From Pseudomonas sp. (GTDB lineage Bacteria; Pseudomonadota; Gammaproteobacteria; Pseudomonadales; Pseudomonadaceae), in assembly GCA_003488145.1 (NCBI GenBank), contig DNMQ01000233.1, positions 5,411 through 11,313 on the forward strand: a stretch of 5,903 bases of DNA, read 5' to 3'. This document shows positions 1-5,501 of this stretch, piece after piece. A program made the translations under genes and the position numbers. Positions within the stretch are counted from its first letter, which is position 1. Each line of letters opens with the position of its first letter. Under the pieces are notes generated by a model. It searched no databases and had not been told where the DNA came from. It was given only the letters and a program-made list of their open reading frames with translations.

Positions 1-845
1 ACCTGGCGCAGCGCGCCCTGCGCCCACTGGCCGGAGCGGATGACCTTGGTCACTTCGCCGCCCAGGGCAGAGTCGTCGAGCATCATCAGGTACACGTCGA
101 ACAGCGCACGCTCTTCCTTGCGCATCTGCGTGGCGAGCTTTTCCGAGAGAGTACGCATGTCGGCGCGCACCGCCTCCAGCGCGGCTTCGAAGAGCGTCAG
201 CTCGGCTTCGATGTTGTCGATGTTCTTGTCTGGCACCACATCCAGATCAGCCGGCGGCAGCACCACCACGGCGGTTCCTACGCCAGCGCCCGGGGCGCCC
301 GGGATGCCGATGAAGCGGGTTTCCTGGATGCCCTTGCCCTGCCGGCCAAGCCCGCGGATCGAGCCGGTCGCCTCGGCATGGGCGATAACACCGGCAAGCT
401 GCGCGCTCATGGTGACGAGGAACGCTTCTTCACCCTCGTCGAACTGGCGGCGTTCCTTCTGCTGGATGACCAGTACGCCCATCACCCGACGGTGGTGGAT
501 GATCGGCGCACCGAGAAAGGAGGCATAGCGTTCCTCGCCGGTTTCGGCGAAGTAGCGATAGCGCGGGTGTTCGGAGGCGTGTTCGAGGTTGAGCGGCTCT
601 TCGCGGGTGCCGACCAGGCCGACCAGGCCCTCGTTGGGCGCCATGCTGACCTTGCCGATGGCGCGCTTGTTGAGGCCTTCGGTGGCCATCAGGACGAAGC
701 GTTCGGTTTCCGGATCGAGCAGATAGACCGAGCAGACCTGGCTGCCCATGGCCTCCCTGACTCTCAGCACGATGATGCCCAACGCCGCCTTGAGGTCCTT
801 GGCGGCATTCACTTCCTGGACAATCTTGCGCAGCGTGCCGAGCAT
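1..845 (-). CDS. ptsP: PTS-Ntr enzyme I, phosphoenolpyruvate-protein phosphotransferase PtsP (3' part outside window)
   Basis: This is the N-terminal 281 residues of PtsP, enzyme I of the nitrogen-related phosphotransferase system. The enzyme takes phosphate from phosphoenolpyruvate and passes it to NPr (PtsO) and then PtsN in the cytoplasm, a regulatory relay rather than a sugar importer. Residues 1-160 form the GAF sensor domain typical of PtsP and absent from sugar-PTS enzyme I; it opens MLGTLRKIVQEVNAAKDL and includes NEGLVGLVG near residue 71. From about residue 177 (RFIGIPGAPGAGVGTAVV) the PEP-utiliser N-terminal domain begins, with a helical part near 210-260. The catalytic histidine and the PEP-binding barrel lie beyond the left edge; full-length family members are about 760 residues. 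The ATG at 845 is chosen because it gives the family N-terminus. A GGGGAG lies 13 nt upstream, rather far for a ribosome site. It follows rppH after 24 nt, so co-transcription and perhaps translational coupling are likely. Identity is based on recognising the protein by eye. Confidence 0.95.
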   Translation of the reverse strand, partial: MLGTLRKIVQEVNAAKDLKAALGIIVLRVREAMGSQVCSVYLLDPETERFVLMATEGLNKRAIGKVSMAPNEGLVGLVGTREEPLNLEHASEHPRYRYFAETGEERYASFLGAPIIHHRRVMGVLVIQQKERRQFDEGEEAFLVTMSAQLAGVIAHAEATGSIRGLGRQGKGIQETRFIGIPGAPGAGVGTAVVVLPPADLDVVPDKNIDNIEAELTLFEAALEAVRADMRTLSEKLATQMRKEERALFDVYLMMLDDSALGGEVTKVIRSGQWAQGALRQ

Positions 846-869
846 GCTCAGAGGCTTTCTCCCCGAATC

Positions 870-1349
870 TCAGTCCCGCACCGGTAAACGCGGTGCGAGT
901 TCTTTAAGTGCGCGACGATAGACCTCGCGCTTGAAGGTGACCACCTGTCCCAGCGGGTACCAGTAGCTGACCCAGCGCCAGCCGTCGAACTCGGGCTTGC
1001 CGGTCAGGTCCATGCGTACACGCTCTTCGGCGCTGGTCAGGCGCAGCAGGAACCACTTCTGTTTCTGTCCGATGCACAGCGGCTGGCTATGGGTACGCAC
1101 CAGGCGTTGCGGCAGACGATAGCGCAACCAGCCACGGGTGCAGGCGAGGATATTCACATCCTGCTCTTCCAGGCCGACTTCTTCGTTGAGTTCGCGAAAC
1201 AGGGCCTCTTCCGGCGTTTCACGGGCGTTGATCCCGCCTTGCGGGAACTGCCAGGCATCCTGATTGATCCGCCTGGCCCACAGCACCTGACCGACATCGT
1301 TGGTCAGGATGATGCCGACGTTCGGGCGAAAACCATCGGAGTCGATCAC
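870..1349 (-). CDS. rppH: RNA pyrophosphohydrolase RppH (Nudix)
   Basis: RppH (also NudH/YgdP) removes pyrophosphate from the 5' triphosphate end of mRNAs, leaving a monophosphate that stimulates RNase E decay. The protein starts (M)[14 protein letters not shown] and contains a complete Nudix box at residues 38-60 that fits GX5EX7REUXEEXGU, with the metal-binding glutamates E53, E56 and E57. The ending [11 protein letters not shown] is pseudomonad-like. The GTG start at 1349 is preferred over the 5' extension to 1487: it gives 159 residues, the usual length, begins exactly at the conserved N-terminus, and has GAGG 9 nt upstream. The extension reads as arginine/alanine-rich low-information sequence. 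A two-codon ATG-CCG-TGA in another frame overlaps the start. The gene is first in a minus-strand unit with ptsP, a pairing common in gammaproteobacteria. Confidence 0.96.
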   Translation of the reverse strand: MIDSDGFRPNVGIILTNDVGQVLWARRINQDAWQFPQGGINARETPEEALFRELNEEVGLEEQDVNILACTRGWLRYRLPQRLVRTHSQPLCIGQKQKWFLLRLTSAEERVRMDLTGKPEFDGWRWVSYWYPLGQVVTFKREVYRRALKELAPRLPVRD

Positions 1350-1532
1350 GGCATACAACCTCGCAGACGCATGTCGCGGCATTGTTCCACAAAACCGCGA
1401 TAAGCCGAAAGCACGGCAAGCCGCCGTTCGGCACGTACCCGCGCGCTCGGCGAGGGGCCGCCCGAGGCTGCGCGCAAGACGCTGCAACCGGTATGCTTGG
1501 GGCTGCCCTGACCATCATCGAGGAAAACATCC
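1350..1532. promoter_or_regulatory. Divergent intergenic region between rppH and the HAD hydrolase gene
   Basis: These 183 bases separate two divergent genes and must hold both promoters, but neither is clear. For rppH, a minus-strand AACAAT (1386-1381, 4 of 6 to TATAAT) would place the start of transcription about 25 nt before the GTG, with no good -35 at 17 nt. For the hydrolase, TATGCT (1492-1497, 4 of 6) lies about 35 nt before its GTG, again with no recognisable -35. The middle has GC-rich dyad symmetry: CTCGG (1446-1450) pairs with CCGAG (1462-1466), flanked by GCGCG (1441-1445) and CGCGC (1471-1475) with a 4-nt bulge. No operator for a named regulator was recognised. Confidence 0.35.
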
Positions 1533-2186
1533 GTGCGCCTGGCTCTATTCGATCTCGACAACACCCTGCTGGCCGGTGACAGCGACCACGCCTGGGGCGA
1601 ATACCTCTGCCAGCGCGGCATCGTCGATCCGACCCAGTACAAGGCGCGCAACGACGCCTTCTATCAGGATTACCTGGCCGGCAATCTCGACGTGCACGCC
1701 TATCAGAATTTCTGCCAGGAACTGCTCGGCCGCAGCGAGATGGCGCAGCTGCAGCAGTGGCACGACGAATTCATGCAGGATTTCATCGAGCCCATCGTGC
1801 TGAGCAAGGGCGAGGCCCTGCTACGCCAGCATCTGGAGGCGGGCGACAAGGTAGTGATCATCACCGCCACCAATCGCTTCATCACCGGGCCGATCGCTGC
1901 ACGCCTGGGCGTCGATACCCTGCTGGCGACCGAATGCGAGATGCGCGACGGCCGCTACACCGGCCGTCTGACCGACATCCCCTGCTTCCAGGAAGGCAAG
2001 GTCCAGCGCATCGAGCGCTGGCTGGCGGAAACCGAGCAGACTCTCGAAGACGCCTATTTCTACAGCGACTCACGCAACGACCTGCCGCTGCTGCAGCGCG
2101 TCCCTCATCCAGTGGCGGTGGACCCGGACCCGGTGCTGCGCGACTTCGCCACCGAACGTGGCTGGCAGATCATCTCGCTGCGCTGA
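1533..2186 (+). CDS. HAD superfamily subfamily IB hydrolase (phosphoserine-phosphatase-like)
   Basis: This 217-residue cytoplasmic protein carries the four HAD phosphatase motifs. Motif I is [13 protein letters not shown], with the nucleophile D7 and the acid/base D9. Motif II is VIITATN, with T111. The motif III lysine is K156 in CFQEGKV. Motif IV is [11 protein letters not shown], with metal-binding D179 and D183. The helical cap between residues 15 and 90 and the overall length fit the IB-hyp1 (CicA/SerB-like) group, which hydrolyses small phosphate esters in a Mg-dependent way. The physiological substrate is unknown. Motif I differs from the SerB pattern, so I do not call it serB. The start is GTG at 1533 with GAGG ending 9 nt before it, and the first residues (M)RLALFDLD match family N-termini. 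It is transcribed alone, divergent from rppH, and ends at a pair of hairpins. Confidence 0.92.
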   Translation: MRLALFDLDNTLLAGDSDHAWGEYLCQRGIVDPTQYKARNDAFYQDYLAGNLDVHAYQNFCQELLGRSEMAQLQQWHDEFMQDFIEPIVLSKGEALLRQHLEAGDKVVIITATNRFITGPIAARLGVDTLLATECEMRDGRYTGRLTDIPCFQEGKVQRIERWLAETEQTLEDAYFYSDSRNDLPLLQRVPHPVAVDPDPVLRDFATERGWQIISLR

Positions 2187-2197
2187 GCCAGCGCAGC
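2177..2197 (+). terminator. Hairpin over the HAD hydrolase stop codon
   Basis: GCTGCGCT (2177-2184) and AGCGCAGC (2190-2197) form a perfect 8-bp stem around the 5-nt loop GAGCC. The TGA stop (2184-2186) straddles the stem and loop. No T-run follows, so intrinsic termination is uncertain; it may act as a 3'-end stabiliser or weak terminator together with the next hairpin. Confidence 0.4.
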
Positions 2198-2205
2198 AGT
2201 CATGC

Positions 2206-2233
2206 CCGAGCCGGTCGAATCAGACCGGCTTGG
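2206..2233. terminator. Convergent hairpin between the HAD hydrolase and DUF2269 genes (candidate bidirectional terminator)
   Basis: CCGAGCCGGTC (2206-2216) pairs with GACCGGCTTGG (2223-2233) around the loop GAATCA, giving an 11-bp stem with one G-T pair. The inner 8 bp are perfect. Being symmetric, it works from both strands and lies between convergent genes; the minus-strand TGA stop of the DUF2269 gene (2222-2220) sits in the loop. Neither side has a T-tract, which lowers confidence in intrinsic termination. Confidence 0.5.
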
Positions 2234-2648
2234 CGCCCATCAGGGCGGTGATGGCAATCAGCACGACCAGTACCAGCACAGCGTAGATACCGGCGTTACG
2301 CGCCGCGGTGGGGCTACCCGGCGCTTGCCAGGCGCTGAGACGACCGGCCAGCAGCAGGACCAGCGGAATCAGCACGAGAAACAGCACGGAACTGGCCAGC
2401 AGCCAGAACTGGCCCAACGGCCATCCGGCCAAATGCGTCAGCCACCAGCCGGTCACCGGCAGCGAAAGGCCGATCACGGCCAGCAGCGGCAGGGACAGTC
2501 GGCGGGTGCGCTGCAGCTTGCGTTGCAGCACGGCCTGATCGCCACCGCGGCCGGCCTTCCACAGCATCAGCAGATGCACGATGACACCCAGCAACAACAG
2601 CACCGCCGTCGCGCCATGAATGATTCTGAGGGTGAGGTAGTGGTCCAT
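2220..2648 (-). CDS. DUF2269-type integral membrane protein, function unknown
   Basis: This is a 142-residue, very hydrophobic protein with four predicted transmembrane helices at about residues 8-29, 51-72, 79-101 and 119-138. The basic loop at 31-50 and the loop at 102-118 are likely cytoplasmic, so both termini should face the periplasm. Histidines at H11 and H25 lie in helix 1 and H72 at the end of helix 2, with tryptophans around GWWL and GWPLGQFWLL. Buried histidines of this sort can bind metal or haem, but nothing here proves that. Assignment to DUF2269 (predicted integral membrane proteins) is from remembered family appearance and is tentative. The start is ATG at 2648 with an excellent AAAGGAAGG just upstream. 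It follows ilvA after 20 nt, so the two are probably one transcript, although no isoleucine-related role is evident from its sequence. Confidence 0.85.
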   Translation of the reverse strand: MDHYLTLRIIHGATAVLLLLGVIVHLLMLWKAGRGGDQAVLQRKLQRTRRLSLPLLAVIGLSLPVTGWWLTHLAGWPLGQFWLLASSVLFLVLIPLVLLLAGRLSAWQAPGSPTAARNAGIYAVLVLVVLIAITALMGAKPV

Positions 2649-2651
2649 TTG

Positions 2652-2660
2652 CCTTCCTTT
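2652..2660 (-). promoter_or_regulatory. Strong Shine-Dalgarno for the DUF2269 gene
   Basis: On the minus strand AAAGGAAGG lies 3 nt before the ATG at 2648, with its AAGGA part at about 6 nt. It confirms that start and lies in the 20-nt ilvA-DUF2269 gap, so this gene does not depend on coupling to ilvA translation. Confidence 0.7.
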
Positions 2661-2668
2661 AGGTTCGC

Positions 2669-4183
2669 TTAGCCGAGAAACAGCTTGTAGGCCGGATTCT
2701 CGCTCTCGTCCCAGTAGCGGTAGCCGATCTTGTCCAGCGCTGCGGGCAGCAGATGACGCTCATCGGCGGGCACCTGCAGCCCCGCCACCACTCGGCCATC
2801 AGCCGCGCCGTGGTTACGGTAGTGAAACATCGAGATGTTCCAGCGCCCGCCGAGCTTGTTGAGAAAGTTGAACAGCGCGCCGGGACGCTCGGGAAACTCG
2901 AAGCGCAGCACCATCTCGTTGCTGACGCCGGCGGCGTGGCCACCGACCATGTGCCGCGTGTGCAGCTTGGCGAGCTCGTTATCCGTGAGGTCGAGCACCG
3001 GAAAGCCCTTGTCGCGCAGCCCCTGCACGAGCGCCGCACGCGGGTCGTTCTCCGGGTGCGTCTGCACGCCGACGAAGATGTGCGCCTCGCGGTCGGTGTG
3101 GAAACGGTAGTTGAACTCGGTGATCTGGCGCTTGCCGATCGCCTCGCAGAAGGCTTTGAAGCTGCCCGGCTGCTCGGGGATGGTGACGGCGATGATCGCC
3201 TCGCGCTTCTCGCCCAGCTCGGCGCGCTCGGCGACGTGGCGCAGGCGGTCGAAATTGACGTTGGCGCCGGAGTCGATGCCCACCAGCACCTGGCCGCTGA
3301 TGCCTTCGCGCTCGACGTATTTCTTGATCCCGGCCACGGCCAGCGCACCTGCCGGCTCGGTGATCGAGCGGGTATCGTCGTAGATATCCTTGATCGCCGC
3401 GCAGATCTCGTCGGTACTGACGGTGATCACTTCGTCGACATGATCCTTGCAGAGCTCGAAGGTGTGCTGACCGATCTGCGCCACCGCCACGCCGTCGGCG
3501 AACAGCCCGACCTGCTCCAGCACCACGCGCTCGCCGGCAGCCATTGCGGCCTGCAGACAGTTGGAGTCGTCCGGCTCGACGCCGATCACCTTGGTCTCTG
3601 GGTAGAGATACTTCACGTAGGCGGCGATGCCAGCCACCAGGCCGCCGCCGCCCACCGGAACGAAGATCGCGTCGATCGGCCCCTGATGCTGACGGAGGAT
3701 CTCCATCGCCACGGTACCCTGCCCGGCGATCACATCGGGATCGTCATAGGGGTGGATATAGACGTAGCCTTTCTCTTCCACCAGCTTCAGTGAGTAGGCC
3801 AGCGCCTCGGGGAAGGCATCGCCATGCAGCACCACCTTGCCGCCGCGGGCACGTACGCCCTGGACCTTCAGCTCCGGCGTGGTGCGCGGCATGACGATGG
3901 TGGCCTTGATCCCCAGCTGCTTGGCCGCCAGCGCAACGCCCTGGGCGTGATTGCCAGCCGATGCCGTGACCACGCCACGTGCCAGCTCCTCGGCGGACAG
4001 CTGCGCCAGCTTGTTGTAGGCGCCGCGGACCTTGAAGGAGAACACCGGCTGCAGATCCTCGCGCTTGAGCAGAATCTGGTTGCCGATTCGCTCGGAAAGC
4101 TGGCGGGCGGGCTGCAGCGGGGTTTCGATGGCGACGTCGTAGACGCGGGAAGTGAGGATCTTCTTGACGTAATGTTCGAGCAT
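2669..4183 (-). CDS. ilvA: Threonine ammonia-lyase (threonine dehydratase), biosynthetic, IlvA
   Basis: IlvA deaminates L-threonine to 2-oxobutanoate and ammonia with pyridoxal phosphate, the committed step towards isoleucine. The PLP-fold catalytic part covers residues 1-320. K51 in [11 protein letters not shown] is the Schiff-base lysine, SAGNHAQG is at 75-82, the phosphate-binding GGGGL loop is at 178-182, and [10 protein letters not shown] is at 301-310 with S305 near the cofactor ring. The C-terminal part has two ACT-like regulatory domains, about 328-400 ([14 protein letters not shown]) and 422-495 ([14 protein letters not shown]). These mark the long, isoleucine-inhibited biosynthetic form rather than the short catabolic TdcB form. 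The start at 4183 ([18 protein letters not shown]) gives 504 residues, as I recall for Pseudomonas; an in-frame ATG at 4204 would add seven residues. Neither has a clear ribosome site. It is divergent from rpiA and followed by the DUF2269 gene. Confidence 0.96.
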   Translation of the reverse strand: MLEHYVKKILTSRVYDVAIETPLQPARQLSERIGNQILLKREDLQPVFSFKVRGAYNKLAQLSAEELARGVVTASAGNHAQGVALAAKQLGIKATIVMPRTTPELKVQGVRARGGKVVLHGDAFPEALAYSLKLVEEKGYVYIHPYDDPDVIAGQGTVAMEILRQHQGPIDAIFVPVGGGGLVAGIAAYVKYLYPETKVIGVEPDDSNCLQAAMAAGERVVLEQVGLFADGVAVAQIGQHTFELCKDHVDEVITVSTDEICAAIKDIYDDTRSITEPAGALAVAGIKKYVEREGISGQVLVGIDSGANVNFDRLRHVAERAELGEKREAIIAVTIPEQPGSFKAFCEAIGKRQITEFNYRFHTDREAHIFVGVQTHPENDPRAALVQGLRDKGFPVLDLTDNELAKLHTRHMVGGHAAGVSNEMVLRFEFPERPGALFNFLNKLGGRWNISMFHYRNHGAADGRVVAGLQVPADERHLLPAALDKIGYRYWDESENPAYKLFLG

Positions 4184-4273
4184 TCTGGCTGTCTTGGCAG
4201 GCATTGCGAGGGAACGAGGAGTCTACCCCCCGCACGCCCCCGGCGACCACCGGCAATCCACCACGGCTTCGGC

Positions 4274-4307
4274 ATGACAAGACCCGCCGCCTGCAGAGGG
4301 CTATAAT
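4274..4307 (+). promoter_or_regulatory. Sigma-70-type promoter of rpiA
   Basis: A perfect TATAAT lies at 4302-4307, about 35 nt before the rpiA ATG, predicting transcription from about 4314 and a leader near 28 nt. The -35 is weak: AAGACC (4279-4284) has 17-nt spacing but only the central GAC matches, while ATGACA (4274-4279) matches 5 of 6 but with a 22-nt spacer. The same region must hold the ilvA promoter on the other strand, where only a poor TAGACT (4225-4220) was seen. Confidence 0.6.
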
Positions 4308-4341
4308 CCGAGCCTTCGTCTTTCCCGCCCGGATTCCCGCC

Positions 4342-5013
4342 ATGACCCAGGATCAGCTCAAGCAGGCCGTCGCCCAGGCCGCCGTCGACCATATCGTCCC
4401 GCACCTCAGCGATCGCAGCATCATTGGCGTGGGCACCGGTTCCACCGCCAACTTCTTCATCGACCTGCTGGCCAAGCACAAGGGCTTCTTCGACGGCGCC
4501 GTGGCCAGCTCCGAAGCCACCGCCGAGCGCCTGAAGCAGCACGGCATCCCGGTCTACGACCTGAATTCGGTGAGCGAACTGGAGTTCTATGTCGACGGCG
4601 CCGACGAGGCGAACAAGCACCTGGAGCTGATCAAGGGCGGTGGCGCCGCCCTGACCCGCGAGAAGATCGTCGCCGCGGTAGCCAAGACCTTCATCTGCAT
4701 CGCCGACGGCAGCAAGCTGGTCGAGCAGCTGGGCGCCTTCCCGCTGCCGGTGGAAGTCATCCCGATGGCGCGCAGTCATGTCGCCCGCGAGCTGGTAAAG
4801 CTCGGCGGCGACCCGGTCTACCGCGACGGCGTGGTCACCGACAACGGCAACGTCATCCTCGACGTGCATAACCTGATGATCGGCTTCGCGCCGGAACTGG
4901 AAGGCAAGATCAACGACATCGTCGGCGTGGTCTGCAACGGCCTGTTCGCCATGCGCCCAGCGGATCTTCTGCTGCTCGGCACCAAGGACGGCGTGCGGAC
5001 ACTCAAGCGCTGA
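4342..5013 (+). CDS. rpiA: Ribose-5-phosphate isomerase A
   Basis: RpiA interconverts ribose 5-phosphate and ribulose 5-phosphate in the non-oxidative pentose phosphate pathway, supplying precursors for nucleotides and histidine. The 223 residues carry the family landmarks in order: the phosphate-binding GTGSTA at 31-36, DGADE at 85-89 with catalytic-site D85 and D88, [11 protein letters not shown] at 98-108 with K98 and the general base E107, ADGSK at 121-125 and TDNGN at 166-170. Length agrees with the family (219 in E. coli). The ATG at 4342 is chosen because [18 protein letters not shown] is the family N-terminus. The reading frame is open back to 4204, but that extension crosses the promoter and looks non-coding. 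The ribosome site is poor (GGA 8 nt upstream), so translation may rely on a short unstructured leader. It is divergent from ilvA and followed after 99 nt by the YegP-like gene. Confidence 0.97.
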   Translation: MTQDQLKQAVAQAAVDHIVPHLSDRSIIGVGTGSTANFFIDLLAKHKGFFDGAVASSEATAERLKQHGIPVYDLNSVSELEFYVDGADEANKHLELIKGGGAALTREKIVAAVAKTFICIADGSKLVEQLGAFPLPVEVIPMARSHVARELVKLGGDPVYRDGVVTDNGNVILDVHNLMIGFAPELEGKINDIVGVVCNGLFAMRPADLLLLGTKDGVRTLKR

Positions 5014-5055
5014 TCCGCTGCGGCGAAGCGCAACGGCGCGACGCCGAACTGGCGA

Positions 5056-5065
5056 CTACGCTTTA
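5056..5065 (+). promoter_or_regulatory. Sigma-S-like -10 element upstream of the YegP-like gene
   Basis: CTACGCTTTA resembles the extended -10 preferred by RpoS (CTAYRCTTAA), with one difference in the final part. No TTGACA-like -35 is present at the normal distance, which RpoS tolerates better than the housekeeping sigma factor. It predicts transcription from about 5069, exactly where the leader hairpin begins. Ten-base matches occur by chance, so this is a candidate only. Confidence 0.4.
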
Positions 5066-5067
5066 TG

Positions 5068-5095
5068 TGAGCTGTGGCGAATCCGCCGCAGCTCA
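5068..5095 (+). other. Leader hairpin directly before the YegP-like ribosome binding site
   Basis: TGAGCTGTGGCG (5068-5079) pairs with CGCCGCAGCTCA (5084-5095) around the 4-nt loop AATC. This gives a 12-bp stem with one U-G wobble. It ends 4 nt before the Shine-Dalgarno and has no T-tract, so it is not a standard terminator for rpiA. It may stabilise the mRNA 5' end, act as a DNA operator (inverted repeat), or attenuate read-through from rpiA. Confidence 0.6.
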
Positions 5096-5099
5096 TCAC

Positions 5100-5107
5100 A
5101 GGAGGTG
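5100..5107 (+). promoter_or_regulatory. Near-perfect Shine-Dalgarno of the YegP-like gene
   Basis: AGGAGGTG is fully complementary to the anti-Shine-Dalgarno end of 16S rRNA. AGGAGG ends 7 nt before the ATG at 5113. This decides the start against the in-frame GTG at 5074, which lies inside the leader hairpin. It implies high translation capacity. Confidence 0.85.
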
Positions 5108-5112
5108 TCGCC

Positions 5113-5457
5113 ATGTCCGGCAAATTCCAGTTGAAGAAATCCAGCAACGGCCAGTTCCACTTCAATCTTCTGGCCAGCAATGGCCAAGTCGTACTGTCCA
5201 GCGAGCAATACAAGGCCCATGCCTCGGCGCTCAACGGCATCGATTCGGTGCGCAAGAACGCGGTGCGCGAAGGTGCGTTCGAGGTCAAGGAGTCGAGCAA
5301 CGGCAAGTACTTTTTCGTGCTCAAGGCAACCAACGGGCAGGTCATCGGCCAGAGTCAGATGTACGCCAGCCTGCACAGTGCCGAGCAGGGTTGCGACTCG
5401 GTACTACGCCACGCACCGAATGCCGCCCTGCAGGACGAAAGCGCGTCGACCGCCTGA
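5113..5457 (+). CDS. YegP family (DUF1508/UPF0339) two-repeat protein
   Basis: This small soluble protein of 114 residues is built from two copies of the DUF1508 module, residues 3-50 and 54-101, offset by 51. Matching positions include F5/F56, SSNG 10-13 and 61-64, NGQV 23-26 and 74-77, Y33/Y84, and DSV 44-46 and 95-97. This is the arrangement of E. coli YegP (about 110 residues). The C-terminal tail after 102 is short, polar and probably disordered. The molecular function of the family is not established, and no catalytic residues are evident; the fold is a small alpha/beta repeat. The ATG at 5113 is supported by the ribosome site. It probably has its own promoter, given the 99-nt gap after rpiA, and the sigma-S-like -10 suggests stationary-phase or stress expression, which is inference. 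It converges on the SdiA-regulated gene. Confidence 0.93.
   Translation: MSGKFQLKKSSNGQFHFNLLASNGQVVLSSEQYKAHASALNGIDSVRKNAVREGAFEVKESSNGKYFFVLKATNGQVIGQSQMYASLHSAEQGCDSVLRHAPNAALQDESASTA
5119..5415 (+). repeat. Internal tandem duplication encoding two DUF1508 modules
   Basis: Codons 3-50 (5119-5262) and 54-101 (5272-5415) encode homologous 48-residue modules separated by three residues. The likeness is clear at protein level (SSNG, NGQV and DSV motifs in register) but DNA identity is patchy, so this is an old duplication characteristic of the family, not a recent repeat. Confidence 0.8.
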
Positions 5458-5468
5458 CCGCCTTCAAA

Positions 5469-5501
5469 GCCGGTGATCGAGGCGGTAACCGATCACCTGG
5501 C
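5469..5501. terminator. Convergent hairpin between the YegP-like and SdiA-regulated genes
   Basis: GGTGATCG (5472-5479) pairs perfectly with CGATCACC (5490-5497) around a 10-nt loop. GCC (5469-5471) and GGC (5499-5501) extend the stem to 11 bp with one bulged T. On the plus strand CTGTTT follows, and on the minus strand CTTTG, so both T-runs are poor. Position between convergent genes supports a bidirectional terminator; the minus-strand stop codon (5495-5493) lies in one arm. Confidence 0.5.

Noticed and set aside
378..887. 169-codon plus-strand frame, with another at 40-528
   Set aside because: Both are shadows of ptsP, whose minus-strand translation is an unmistakable GAF plus PEP-utiliser protein continuing out of the window.
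1350..1487. N-terminal extension of RppH by 46 codons
   Set aside because: The extension is arginine/alanine-rich, lacks family similarity and would occupy the intergenic region. The GTG at 1349 gives the normal length and has a ribosome site.
2753..3793. 346-codon open frame on the plus strand opposite ilvA
   Set aside because: It lies entirely within ilvA on the other strand, has a valine/aspartate/histidine-rich composition typical of antisense frames in GC-rich genes, and no ribosome site or recognisable domain.
4204..4341. 46-codon N-terminal extension of RpiA
   Set aside because: It would be translated from before the TATAAT at 4302-4307, so it would not be on the expected mRNA, and the family N-terminus begins at 4342.
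3868..4869. 333-codon open frame on the minus strand across rpiA and the start of ilvA
   Set aside because: It is antisense to rpiA and then overlaps ilvA in another frame, and its translation is low-complexity with no known motif. Both overlapped genes are certain.
5034..5046. CGGCG-CGA-CGCCG hairpin after rpiA as an intrinsic terminator
   Set aside because: The stem is only 5 bp with a 3-nt loop and no T-tract follows; in GC-rich DNA this is expected by chance.
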